Assembly (NCBI RefSeq): GCF_000498955.2
Contig: NZ_AYGX02000077.1
Coordinates: 1 to 44,934 of the forward strand
From: Lactiplantibacillus fabifermentans DSM 21115
Lineage (GTDB): Bacteria; Bacillota; Bacilli; Lactobacillales; Lactobacillaceae
Direction of reading: 5' to 3'
Length of the DNA: 44,934 nucleotides
Shown here: positions 27,959 to 36,398 of the stretch, in pieces
Layout of the letters: each line of letters starts with the position of its first letter
Numbering within the stretch: position 1 is the stretch's first letter
The notes under the pieces: model-generated
Database searches by the model: none
Told to the model about the DNA's origin: nothing
The model's input: only the letters and a program-made list of their open reading frames with translations
Made by a program: the position numbers and the translations under genes

Positions 27959-29075
27959 GTGGAATTAAGTGAATATAAACATCTGATTGAAGAAATGCAA
28001 AGCGCCGTCACCGACTTTAGGGGGTCGCTTTGACTTAGATGCCTTGAATGAAAGCATCCAAGAAAATGAAGCCCGGATGGCCGAACCTGGTTTTTGGGAC
28101 GACCAAGCGGCTGCCCAAAAAGTCATTGATGAAAATAACGTGTTAAAGGGTAAGTTTGATGCTTATCAGACGTTAGCCGATGAAGTCGGTGATTTGGCGG
28201 TGGCGTACGAATTGTTGAATGAAGAACCAGACGCCGACATGCAAGCGGAGTTTGAGACGGATTTCGAAAAAGCACAACATGATTTACAACAATATCGGTT
28301 GAACCTGTTATTAGATGGTCCGTATGATCGCAATAATGCGATTTTGGAAATTCATCCGGGTGCTGGTGGGACGGAATCTCAAGATTGGGGTGCCATGCTC
28401 TTACGAATGTATACGCGCTGGGCAGCCAGTCACAACTTTTCGGTTGAAACCGTGGACTATCAAGCTGGTGATGAAGCCGGCATTAAGAGTGTCACCTTGC
28501 TGATTAGCGGGCATAATGCGTACGGTTATTTACGCTCGGAAAAAGGCGTGCATCGCCTCGTGCGGATCTCGCCATTTGACGCGGCTGGGCGCCGGCATAC
28601 GTCATTTGCCAGTGTGGATGTGATGCCAGAATTGGATGATACGGTTGATGTCGATATTCGGCCAGACGATTTGAAGGTCGATGTTTATCGGGCCAGCGGG
28701 GCTGGTGGTCAGCATGTTAACAAGACTTCATCAGCGGTACGCATCACGCATATTCCAACCGGTATCGTGGTCGCTAGTCAAGCGCAGCGGTCACAATTGC
28801 AAAACCGGCAAACGGCGTTAAATATGTTGCGGGCCAAATTATATGAACGTGAAGAAGAGAAAAAAGCGCAAGAACGGGCGGCTATTCAAGGTGAGCAAAT
28901 GGACATTGGCTGGGGCTCACAAATTCGCTCCTATGTTTTCCATCCTTATACGATGGTTAAAGACCATCGGACGAATTTTGAAACTCATGATGGTCAGGCG
29001 GTCATGGACGGTAATTTAGATCCGTTTATTGATGCGTATTTGCAATGGCGATTAGCCCAAAAGAATCCACAATAA
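27959..29075 (+). CDS. prfB: Peptide chain release factor 2, made by programmed +1 frameshift
   Basis: RF2 releases peptides at UGA and UAA. The gene starts with GTG at 27959 (Met-Glu-Leu-Ser-Glu-Tyr) and reads 24 codons to an in-frame TGA at 28031. A +1 shift after CTT resumes at GAC 28032 and gives a 371-residue protein, the normal RF2 length. The second part shows [11 protein letters not shown], the anticodon-like SPF in [14 protein letters not shown] and the catalytic GGQ in [10 protein letters not shown] purely second-frame start would give an N-terminus unlike RF2. A terminator follows the gene. Confidence 0.97.
28019..28034 (+). promoter_or_regulatory. prfB autoregulatory frameshift site
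   Basis: AGG GGG TCG CTT TGA C: an internal Shine-Dalgarno-like AGGGGG sits three bases before CTT-TGA-C, the classic RF2 frameshift site. Low RF2 lets the ribosome slip +1; high RF2 terminates at TGA and limits its own synthesis. Confidence 0.97.
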
Positions 29076-29083
29076 GTGGTTGA

Positions 29084-29131
29084 AATACTAAGTTGACTTA
29101 GCTATCGGTGAGTTAACTTAGTATTTTTTTG
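29084..29131 (+). terminator. Terminator after prfB
   Basis: AATACTAAGTT (29084-29094) and AACTTAGTATT (29115-29125) form a perfect 11-bp stem followed by a run of T. Confidence 0.92.
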
Positions 29132-29197
29132 ATTATCAGTCTTATAATAATTAAGTATAAAAACGTTGATAACAGGCACTTAGCGGGTGAAACGGCG

Positions 29198-29226
29198 TTG
29201 GTCTGAACCCACAAAAATGCTATACT
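29198..29226 (+). promoter_or_regulatory. Promoter of the minJ-like gene and probably phoPR
   Basis: TTGGTC (29198-29203), a 17-base spacer and TATACT (29221-29226), 31 bases before the start codon. It has no PhoP-type repeats, unlike the pst and phn promoters. Confidence 0.6.
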
Positions 29227-29257
29227 AACTTCAGAGTTTAACGTTAGGAGTGCGCGC

Positions 29258-30460
29258 ATGCAGGTTTTAAAAGTATTCGAATTGTTCTTATTACAACCAC
29301 TACTTTGGTTAGGGTTGTTGCGGAGCTATTTAAACGCTCAACGACGAGTGAATTATGAACGGCATCATTTTCGCAGTGCGATTGAGCCGCAATTGCTCGA
29401 AGTTCGGCATTTTTTTAGTGACGGCTTAGGGTTAGGCGTCATCGCGACGATTATTAGTTTGGGTTTAGGAATCGTTGTGGCACCAGTTTGGGTCGTGATT
29501 TATGAACTATTAGCGATTGTCAGTTTAATCGTGATTCCATTCGGCTTAGTACCCATGACTGTTTTTGGGGTAAGTTGGCTGATTTATTGGATTTACAGTC
29601 CCAAACTCAGTGGTGTTAGTGACGTTTTGCAACGGCATGGCGTCTTAACGACTAGTATGAGTAGCGGCGTCTTAACGACTAGTATGAGTAGCGGCATCTT
29701 AGTCAACGGGTTGTGGCTCGCAGCGCTTGTTTTATTAGCGACTGCGGCGATTTTATGGCGCCATCATCGGCAAGTCGCCTCACCACAAATTCAACCTGAC
29801 CAACGTGGAAAACGAATTGTCCGTTATCGGTGGCAACAATTGCTAGTCGTCCCAGTGGGGGTACTCGTTCCCGGTGACTGGCTACATGCTACGCTAAGTT
29901 GGTGGCCAGTCTTTAGCGTTGGCAATCGGTCGTTTGGCGTGTTACTATTGCCACTCCTAGTGGGCGCCAGCGTCCGCGTTTATAAACAGTTACCAAGCTT
30001 GGCTTGGCGACGATTGGCTAAAAACTATGCTTGGTTAGCTGCCATCAGTGTCGTCTTCGCACTAATTGCGTTTTTCACCACTTGGAGTCCGCAGTGGCTG
30101 GTCGGACTGATTGTATTGGTGACCGTGTTAACTTGGCTAATGTTAGCGCAGCATCGTTACCGCGATCAGCATCAGCAGTTCTGGTTTTCTGATACGGATC
30201 AAGGGGTGCGCGTAATTGGGCTACGGCCGCATACGCCGGCTGATAAATTAAACCTTAGTATCGGTGATATTATTTTGGAATGCAATCGGATACCGGTGCA
30301 TACGGAAGCGCAATTTTACGCGGCAATTTTAAAAAGCCCAACCTACGTGCATTTAAAAGTTCGCAATGTTCAGCAAGAGTTAATTATTACCGAAACAGCA
30401 ATTTATAATGGGGCTCCACACGAGTTAGGGATTGTGTTATTCAGTGATCAGGAGGATTAA
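29258..30460 (+). CDS. MinJ-like multi-spanning membrane protein with C-terminal PDZ domain
   Basis: The 400-residue protein has about six to eight hydrophobic segments (first near residues 5-25) and a C-terminal PDZ-like domain (about 310-395) with GVRVIGLRPHTPADKLNLSIGD and a carboxylate-binding-type loop. This layout, the length and a place after secA-prfB fit B. subtilis MinJ, the topological determinant linking DivIVA to MinCD. An exact nine-residue repeat, VLTTSMSSG twice, lies at about 129-146 in a loop between segments. It ends five bases before phoP, so the three genes may be cotranscribed. A role in division is inferred. It could be another PDZ membrane scaffold. Confidence 0.65.
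   Translation: MQVLKVFELFLLQPLLWLGLLRSYLNAQRRVNYERHHFRSAIEPQLLEVRHFFSDGLGLGVIATIISLGLGIVVAPVWVVIYELLAIVSLIVIPFGLVPMTVFGVSWLIYWIYSPKLSGVSDVLQRHGVLTTSMSSGVLTTSMSSGILVNGLWLAALVLLATAAILWRHHRQVASPQIQPDQRGKRIVRYRWQQLLVVPVGVLVPGDWLHATLSWWPVFSVGNRSFGVLLLPLLVGASVRVYKQLPSLAWRRLAKNYAWLAAISVVFALIAFFTTWSPQWLVGLIVLVTVLTWLMLAQHRYRDQHQQFWFSDTDQGVRVIGLRPHTPADKLNLSIGDIILECNRIPVHTEAQFYAAILKSPTYVHLKVRNVQQELIITETAIYNGAPHELGIVLFSDQED
29642..29695 (+). repeat. Exact 27-bp tandem duplication inside minJ-like gene
   Basis: Bases 29642-29668 and 29669-29695 are identical. They encode Val-Leu-Thr-Thr-Ser-Met-Ser-Ser-Gly twice in frame, followed by a partial third Gly-Ile-Leu start. Perfect identity, including third codon positions, suggests a recent duplication. 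Confidence 0.97.
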
Positions 30461-30465
30461 CGACC

Positions 30466-31188
30466 ATGGATAAGATTTTAGTGGTAGATGATGAACCAGC
30501 GATTGTAACGTTGTTGTCTTACAATTTGAAACAAGCTGGCTATGAAGTGGTGACGGTCACTGATGGGGAAGCCGCCTTAAATTTAGGACTACAACAACCG
30601 TATACGTGTATTTTGTTAGATTTGATGTTACCAAAGCTTGATGGGATGGAAGTGACTAAACGCTTACGCCAAGAAAAGGTTCGGACGCCGATTATTATTG
30701 TAACGGCCAAGAGTGATGAGTTTGATAAAGTGTTTGGCTTGGAATTAGGCGCTGATGACTATATTACGAAACCTTTCTCACCGCGGGAAGTGTTAGCCCG
30801 GATCAAAGCGGTGATTCGACGCGTCACGCCGGTAGAAACTGAGCCGACTCCGAGTGTGGCGGCGCCCGCTAATCGGGCCATCATGACGGTTGGGGACTTA
30901 CAAATTGATCAAAATAAGTATCGGGTTAGTCGCAATGGGGAAAATATTAGCTTAACGCCCAAAGAGTTTGAACTACTGGTTTACTTTATTGAACGTGAAG
31001 GCCGGGTCTTAAGTCGTGATGCCATTTTAAATCATGTTTGGGGTTATGATTACGCCAGTGAAACGCGCATCGTGGATATTCATATTTCCCATTTGCGTGA
31101 AAAAATTGAACTAGACCCGAAAAAGCCCCGTTTGATTAGAACGGTCCGCGGATTCGGTTATGAATTCGTAGGTGATGAACATGTCTAA
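30466..31188 (+). CDS. phoP: PhoP-type response regulator
   Basis: This OmpR-family regulator has 240 residues. The receiver domain (1-120) has the acidic pair in VVDDEP, the phosphorylated Asp in LLDLMLPKLDG (about residue 53), Thr in IIVTAK and Lys in YITKPFSP. The DNA-binding winged helix (about 140-238) has LTPKEFELLVYF and RIVDIHISHLREKIE. It pairs with the overlapping histidine kinase and sits just before the pst operon, so a phosphate-starvation role is likely. The ATG follows CAGGAGGA. TTTACA-type direct repeats before pst, pstS and both phn cassettes are its probable targets. Confidence 0.92.
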   Translation: MDKILVVDDEPAIVTLLSYNLKQAGYEVVTVTDGEAALNLGLQQPYTCILLDLMLPKLDGMEVTKRLRQEKVRTPIIIVTAKSDEFDKVFGLELGADDYITKPFSPREVLARIKAVIRRVTPVETEPTPSVAAPANRAIMTVGDLQIDQNKYRVSRNGENISLTPKEFELLVYFIEREGRVLSRDAILNHVWGYDYASETRIVDIHISHLREKIELDPKKPRLIRTVRGFGYEFVGDEHV

Positions 31189-32575
31189 TCAATGGCAGCA
31201 GACGGTGCGCCTGCTGACGTTAGAAAATATTTTTGCCATTATGTTGGGCTTAGTCGTCTTACAACAGTTCTCCCCGATTCATTGGTCAGTGGCCTTGGTC
31301 GGGGCTTTGTTGTTAGCGGTGCTAGTCTTAGCCGTTTTTGAGGGGGCCTTTGTCTGGTACCAACAAAAAGAACGGCAAAAAACAATTGATCGCATGGAGT
31401 CCAAGCTACGCCAAATGAGCAGTCAACAATTTCCGCCGCATATTTTATTGCCACAAAGCGATCCGTTATATAGTTTGTCACAAGCGGTCAATCAGTTGGA
31501 AAGCTATCAGCGAAGTCAAACGCGGCGCGCTGAACTGCAAGAAAAAGAATTAATGATGATTATGCGGTATTTGCCGGTGGGCGTAATGGTCATTGACCAC
31601 CATCGCCAAGTGCAATTATCTAACCCGGCGATGAGTGAATTGTTACATCAGTCGATTAATACGGTGGCGCATTTATATACGAAAGATATTCAATTGTATG
31701 CTTTGACCAAAGTGATTGAAGATACGATAGCCACGCAAAAAAATCAACGGGCAACCATCACGTTGACGCCAGCGCCAAATACGCAAGTGGTGGAAGCGAC
31801 GACGGTATTTATTCAAAATAGTCGCTCTCATTTTCAAATTGTCTTAATGTTATATGATATTACGGAAGTTTATATGATTGAACAAATGCAAGATGATTTT
31901 GTCAGCAATGCTAGTCACGAATTGAAAACGCCAATTACGGCGATTGCGGGCTTTACTGAAACCTTACTCGGTGGGGCGAAGGACGATCCGGAAACCTTAG
32001 ACCAATTTTTGAAAATCATTGCCGATGAGAGTCAACGCTTAATTGACTTGATTCAAGATGTCTTATCGTTATCCCGAATTCGGGCACAAAATACAACCAA
32101 ATTAACGATGCAAAGTGTTAAGCTCAAACGGCTGGTGAGTCAAGAATTGTCGGTCCAGCAACAAGCAATCGAACAACGGCATTTGACCGTTGAGGCTAAT
32201 ATTGATGATGCGATTGCGGTCGTGGCCGATCAACAAAAGCTCGGGCAAATCGTTAAGAATTTAATTTCGAATGCAATTAAGTATAATCGTCCGGGCGGTA
32301 CGGTGACAATTAGTGCCACAGCTAGTCCTGAGCAGTGGTATTTGACGGTTAAAGATACCGGGATTGGGATCAGTGCCGATGACCAGCAGCGAATCTTTGA
32401 ACGCTTTTATCGCGCTAGTCCATCACGGTCACAGCAAGTGGTTAGTGGGACCGGACTAGGCCTAGCTATCGTCAAAGAACTGGTGACTGCGATGCATGGT
32501 CAGATTAGTGTAATGAGTCAACGCGGTGTTGGAACGACGATGACCGTGACCTTACCGTTAAAACCAACTGAATAA
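31181..32575 (+). CDS. phoR: PhoR-type sensor histidine kinase
   Basis: This membrane histidine kinase is the partner of PhoP. Two close membrane segments (about residues 13-30 and 35-58) leave almost no extracellular part. A PAS-like domain follows (about 125-220, from LPVGVMVIDHHRQVQLSNPA). The HisKA domain has the phospho-His in SNASHELKTPITAIAGFTE. The ATPase domain has NLISNAIKYN, DTGIGIS and GTGLGLAIVKEL. I chose the ATG at 31181 with AGGTGA upstream, giving 464 residues. It overlaps phoP by eight bases. The missing extracellular sensor fits signal input from the Pst/PhoU complex, which is an inference. Confidence 0.92.
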   Translation: MSNQWQQTVRLLTLENIFAIMLGLVVLQQFSPIHWSVALVGALLLAVLVLAVFEGAFVWYQQKERQKTIDRMESKLRQMSSQQFPPHILLPQSDPLYSLSQAVNQLESYQRSQTRRAELQEKELMMIMRYLPVGVMVIDHHRQVQLSNPAMSELLHQSINTVAHLYTKDIQLYALTKVIEDTIATQKNQRATITLTPAPNTQVVEATTVFIQNSRSHFQIVLMLYDITEVYMIEQMQDDFVSNASHELKTPITAIAGFTETLLGGAKDDPETLDQFLKIIADESQRLIDLIQDVLSLSRIRAQNTTKLTMQSVKLKRLVSQELSVQQQAIEQRHLTVEANIDDAIAVVADQQKLGQIVKNLISNAIKYNRPGGTVTISATASPEQWYLTVKDTGIGISADDQQRIFERFYRASPSRSQQVVSGTGLGLAIVKELVTAMHGQISVMSQRGVGTTMTVTLPLKPTE

Positions 32576-32583
32576 TCATGATG

Positions 32584-32616
32584 AAGTGTCTGGTAGGTTA
32601 TCAGGCACTTTTTTTG
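32584..32616 (+). terminator. Terminator after phoR
   Basis: AAGTGTCTG (32584-32592) and CAGGCACTT (32602-32610) pair with one G-U and are followed by seven T. It separates phoPR from the pst operon. Confidence 0.9.
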
Positions 32617-32783
32617 CGTAATTTTTACAAAATATGGGATTGGGACCGCTTTTTACCCAGCTTAAATAAATAATTTTATAAAAAATCGGTTGGTGATTGG
32701 GTGATTAATGATGGCGACAAAGTGCGTCAGGACAACGTTGAGCCGCCTAATGGTTTGTAATGTAAAGGTATTTGAAATATGTA

Positions 32784-32846
32784 TTTACACAATCTTTACA
32801 AAACGCCTATCAAGTATTTACACAAACTTTGTATTATTGATATTGA
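32784..32846 (+). promoter_or_regulatory. PhoP-box array and promoter of pst operon
   Basis: TTTACA occurs at 32784, 32795 and 32817, all on one 11-bp grid (with a degenerate unit, CCTATC, at 32806). TATTGA (32841-32846) lies 18 bases after the last TTTACA and fits a -10. Transcription would start some 20 bases before pstS. Three exact TTTACA units make this the strongest array in the window. Confidence 0.82.
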
Positions 32847-32870
32847 GCAATGGGTAGGAGGTATTTTGTT

Positions 32871-33746
32871 ATGAAAAAAAGTCGGGTCATCCAATTACTA
32901 GGACTGATCTTGATTGGCGTTTTAGTTGGTTTCGGTTATCATAACCGGACGCAAACTAACGCCGGCGAGTCAATCACCGCAGTTGGTTCCACCGCCTTAC
33001 AGCCGTTAGTCGAGGCCGCGGGTGAGCAGTATAGTACTGAACATACCGGTGTTTTCATTAATGTGCAGGGGGGCGGTTCCGGTACCGGCCTTAGTCAAAT
33101 TCAATCAGGAGCTGTTGCGATTGGTAATTCTGATATTTTTGCGGAAGAACAATCCGGGATCGATGCGAGCAAGCTAAAAGATCATCGGGTTGCCGTTGTC
33201 GGAATTGCCCCGATTATTAACAAAAAAACAGGCGTCACAAACTTAACGAAGGCTCAGTTAATTAAAATTTTCACGGGTAAGATTACTAACTGGAAAGCAG
33301 TTGGTGGGAAGAACTTGCCGATTGTTTTAATTAACCGGGCCCAAGGTTCCGGAACGCGGAAAACTTTTGAAAGTTATGCGTTAGATGGACGTAAGAGTGC
33401 TGACTCTCAAGAACAAGATTCTTCTGGGTTGGCCCGCTCCATCGTCGCGAGTACGCCGGGTGCCATTAGTTATGTGGCCTTTTCATACTTAGACAGTTCA
33501 GTCGCTACGGTGACCGTCGATGGCGTTAAGCCAACGGAAGCCAATGTCCGTAATAATCATTGGAAGATTTGGTCATATGAACATTTATATACCGGATTAC
33601 ACCCAAATCAATTAACAAATAAATTTATTAATTACATTTTATCAACCGCTGTTCAAAAGAAATTGGTCAAACAGTTAGGTTATATTTCGGTCCATGATAT
33701 GCAAGTGCAGCGGAGTGCGACCGGTAAAATTTCAACCGTGAAATGA
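32871..33746 (+). CDS. pstS: Phosphate-binding protein PstS, second copy, without lipobox
   Basis: This is the phosphate-binding protein heading the pst operon. The binding domain is close to the first copy: AVGSTALQPLVEAAG, VQGGGSGTGLSQIQSGAVAIGNSD, INRAQGSGTRKTFESYAL and TPGAISYVAFSY. The N-terminus differs. MKKSRVIQLLGLILIGVLVGFG is a hydrophobic segment with no cysteine, so this copy cannot be a standard lipoprotein. It is either held by an uncleaved anchor or released. It has 291 residues. I chose the ATG at 32871 with TAGGAGG upstream. It is ten bases before pstC. Confidence 0.94.
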   Translation: MKKSRVIQLLGLILIGVLVGFGYHNRTQTNAGESITAVGSTALQPLVEAAGEQYSTEHTGVFINVQGGGSGTGLSQIQSGAVAIGNSDIFAEEQSGIDASKLKDHRVAVVGIAPIINKKTGVTNLTKAQLIKIFTGKITNWKAVGGKNLPIVLINRAQGSGTRKTFESYALDGRKSADSQEQDSSGLARSIVASTPGAISYVAFSYLDSSVATVTVDGVKPTEANVRNNHWKIWSYEHLYTGLHPNQLTNKFINYILSTAVQKKLVKQLGYISVHDMQVQRSATGKISTVK

Positions 33747-33756
33747 GGGGGATCGC

Positions 33757-34686
33757 ATGGATAAAATTCGAGCGAGCTTATTAAAAAAATCTGTCGCTAC
33801 TAAAATTGAGCGCCGTGGTAAAATCTTGAGTTTATCATGCTTGGCGTTGATTATTGTTGTTGTCTTTTTAATCTTTTACTTTGTCGCTTCACGTGGCTTA
33901 GCAACTTTCTTTGAAAATCATATTAATCTATGGCAGTTCTTGAGCGGGACGCAATGGAACCCCGGGACGACTGGTACGAACGGTCAACCCGCTGTTGGGG
34001 CCTTACCAATGATTGTCGGGTCATTTTTAATTACCATCTTATCAGCCTTGATTGCCACGCCATTTGCGATTGGGACGGCGGTCTTTATGACTGAAATCTC
34101 ACCAAAACGTGGGGCGCAAATCTTGCGGCCGGTCACGGAATTATTAGTTGGGATTCCGTCAGTTGTTTATGGGTTTATCGGGTTACAAGTTGTCGTACCA
34201 TTTGTCCGCAATACTTTTGGCGGTAGTGGTTACGGCATCTTATCCGGGACATTTGTGTTATTCGTCATGATCTTACCAACCGTGACCTCAATGAGTGCGG
34301 ATGCCTTGAATGCGGTGCCGCGTTACTATCGGGAAGCTTCATTAGCCTTAGGGGCCACCCGCTGGCAAACAATTTACAAAGTCGTTTTACGGGCCGCCAT
34401 TCCCGGAATGTTAACGGCGATTGTCTTCGGGATGGCGCGGGCTTTTGGGGAAGCGTTGGCCGTACAAATGGTTATCGGGAATGCGACCTTGTTACCACAA
34501 AACTTAGTTTCACCAGCTTCCACGTTAACGAGTATCTTGACGATGGGGATTGGGAATACGGTCATGGGTTCATTACAAAACAATGCGCTCTGGTCGTTAG
34601 CGATGATTCTGTTGTTGATGTCCTTAGTCTTCAACTTAGTGATTCGTTATATTGGACGAAAGGGGAAATTGAACAATGAACGCTAA
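33757..34686 (+). CDS. pstC: Phosphate ABC transporter permease PstC
   Basis: PstC is one of two membrane subunits of the high-affinity phosphate importer. Six main hydrophobic segments follow a basic N-terminus, the first at about 25-50. Family patterns include LLVGIPSVVYGFIGL, the coupling loop YREASLALGATRWQTIYKVVL and FGEALAVQMVIGN. It has 309 residues. The ATG follows GAGGGGG. It overlaps pstA by 11 bases. Confidence 0.95.
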   Translation: MDKIRASLLKKSVATKIERRGKILSLSCLALIIVVVFLIFYFVASRGLATFFENHINLWQFLSGTQWNPGTTGTNGQPAVGALPMIVGSFLITILSALIATPFAIGTAVFMTEISPKRGAQILRPVTELLVGIPSVVYGFIGLQVVVPFVRNTFGGSGYGILSGTFVLFVMILPTVTSMSADALNAVPRYYREASLALGATRWQTIYKVVLRAAIPGMLTAIVFGMARAFGEALAVQMVIGNATLLPQNLVSPASTLTSILTMGIGNTVMGSLQNNALWSLAMILLLMSLVFNLVIRYIGRKGKLNNER

Positions 34687-35560
34687 ACGAGCTGACAAAC
34701 TGGCAACGGGAATTCTGTATTTCGTCGCGGGCCTAGTTGTCCTAATCTTAGTGGCCTTATTAGGCTATATCTTAGTTCAAGGGGTGCCCGAGATTTCTTG
34801 GCACTTCTTGACGTCACCAGCCCTAGCTTTTGAAGCTGGTGGTGGGATTGGCATTCAATTGTTCAATTCCTTCTACTTGTTATTCTTAGCGTTATTGATT
34901 TCACTGCCAATTTCGCTAGGGGCTGGGATCTATTTGAATGAATACGCGCCCCAAAATACCTTAACGGGTTTAGTACGGACGACGATTGAAATCTTGAGTT
35001 CATTACCTTCTGTCGTGGTTGGGTTGTTCGGTTACTTGTTCTTCGTCGTGCAATTCAAATTAGGCTTCTCGATTTTATCAGGGGCCTTTGCGTTAACCGT
35101 TTTTAACTTACCGATTTTGACGCGTAGTATTGAAGAAGCGTTAGCTAATATTGATGATAATCAACGTGAAGCCGGTTATGCGTTAGGCTTGTCACGTTGG
35201 GAAACGGTCACTAAAATCGTGGTGCCCGCGGCCTTACCAAGTATCATTACCGGGGTTGTCTTGAGTGCCGGACGGATTTTCGGGGAAGCTGCCGCGTTAA
35301 TCTATACAGCGGGTCAAAGTGCCCCCGCATTAAACTTCAGCGACTGGAATCCGTTCAATATTAGTAGTCCATTGAGCCCGATGCGGCCCGCCGAAACGTT
35401 GGCAGTCCATATTTGGAAAATTAACTCTGAAGGGATTATGCCTGACGCCAAAGCTGTGTCAGCCGGGGCTTCGGCCGTGTTAATCATTGCCGTCTTACTC
35501 TTTAACTTCTTGGCACGTTGGCTCGGCAAGCGCTTGTACAAACATTTAACCGCTGAATAA
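34676..35560 (+). CDS. pstA: Phosphate ABC transporter permease PstA
   Basis: PstA is the second membrane subunit of the Pst importer and partners PstC. It shows about six hydrophobic segments, SLPISLGAGIYLNEYAP, SSLPSVVVGLFGYLFF, the coupling loop REAGYALGLSRWETVTKIVV and AGRIFGEAAALIYTAGQ. It has 294 residues. It starts inside the end of pstC, with AAAGGGGAA upstream, and is followed after 14 bases by pstB1. Confidence 0.95.
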   Translation: MNAKRADKLATGILYFVAGLVVLILVALLGYILVQGVPEISWHFLTSPALAFEAGGGIGIQLFNSFYLLFLALLISLPISLGAGIYLNEYAPQNTLTGLVRTTIEILSSLPSVVVGLFGYLFFVVQFKLGFSILSGAFALTVFNLPILTRSIEEALANIDDNQREAGYALGLSRWETVTKIVVPAALPSIITGVVLSAGRIFGEAAALIYTAGQSAPALNFSDWNPFNISSPLSPMRPAETLAVHIWKINSEGIMPDAKAVSAGASAVLIIAVLLFNFLARWLGKRLYKHLTAE

Positions 35561-35574
35561 AGGAGGCCTTTTCA

Positions 35575-36387
35575 ATGGCAGATAACACGAGTATGACCAC
35601 GGATCAACGTAATATTATGAAATTTGATCCGAAAGCCCATGAAATTGCGCTTTCGACGGAAGATTTACACGTCTTTTACGGTAAATCGGAAGCTATTTCA
35701 GAAGGTGACTTGCAATTCGAGCGTTACAAGATTAGTGCGTTAATTGGGCCTTCTGGTTCTGGTAAATCAACTTATTTACGTTCGCTCAATCGGATGAATG
35801 ACCGGATTGCGACCGTTAACGGTAAGATTATGTATCGGGGCTTAGACATTAATAGTAATGATATTGACGTTTATGAAATGCGGCGTCATATCGGGATGGT
35901 TTTCCAACGCCCGAATCCGTTTGCTAAGTCCATCTATGAAAATATCGCGTTTGCGTTACGGCAACGTGGGATGAATAACAAACAAGAACTTGATGAAATC
36001 GTGGAACGGTCGTTACGGCAAGCCGCCATGTGGGACCAAGTCAAAGATGACTTGAATAAGAGTGCTTTAGCGCTATCTGGTGGGCAACAACAACGGTTAT
36101 GTATTGCCCGCGCGATTGCGATTAAGCCTGACATCTTATTGCTTGATGAACCGGCGAGTGCCTTGGACCCGGTCTCAACGAGTCAAATTGAAGATACCTT
36201 ATTGGAGTTGAAGCAAAATTACACGATTATCATCGTGACGCATAATATGCAACAAGCGTCACGGATTAGTGACTACACGGCGTTCTTTAACTTAGGGAAA
36301 GTCTTAGAATATGCTGAAACTGGTGATATTTTTACGAACCCTAAAGTTGATCTGACGAACGACTACATTTCGGGTAATTTTGGTTAG
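35575..36387 (+). CDS. pstB: Phosphate ABC transporter ATPase PstB, first copy
   Basis: This is an ATPase of the Pst importer. Walker A is [20 protein letters not shown] (about residues 59-78), the signature is [14 protein letters not shown] and Walker B is [13 protein letters not shown]. The C-terminal pattern NDYISGNFG is typical of PstB. The N-terminus carries about 25 extra residues compared with the second copy. It has 270 residues. The ATG follows AAAGGAGGC. Two pstB genes in a row are common in Lactobacillales. Confidence 0.95.
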   Translation: MADNTSMTTDQRNIMKFDPKAHEIALSTEDLHVFYGKSEAISEGDLQFERYKISALIGPSGSGKSTYLRSLNRMNDRIATVNGKIMYRGLDINSNDIDVYEMRRHIGMVFQRPNPFAKSIYENIAFALRQRGMNNKQELDEIVERSLRQAAMWDQVKDDLNKSALALSGGQQQRLCIARAIAIKPDILLLDEPASALDPVSTSQIEDTLLELKQNYTIIIVTHNMQQASRISDYTAFFNLGKVLEYAETGDIFTNPKVDLTNDYISGNFG

Positions 36388-36398
36388 GAGGACCGCGG

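Noticed and set aside
27987-29075. prfB as a single-frame gene starting at 27987
   Set aside because: Its first residues do not match RF2. The GTG at 27959 with a +1 shift restores the family N-terminus and length.
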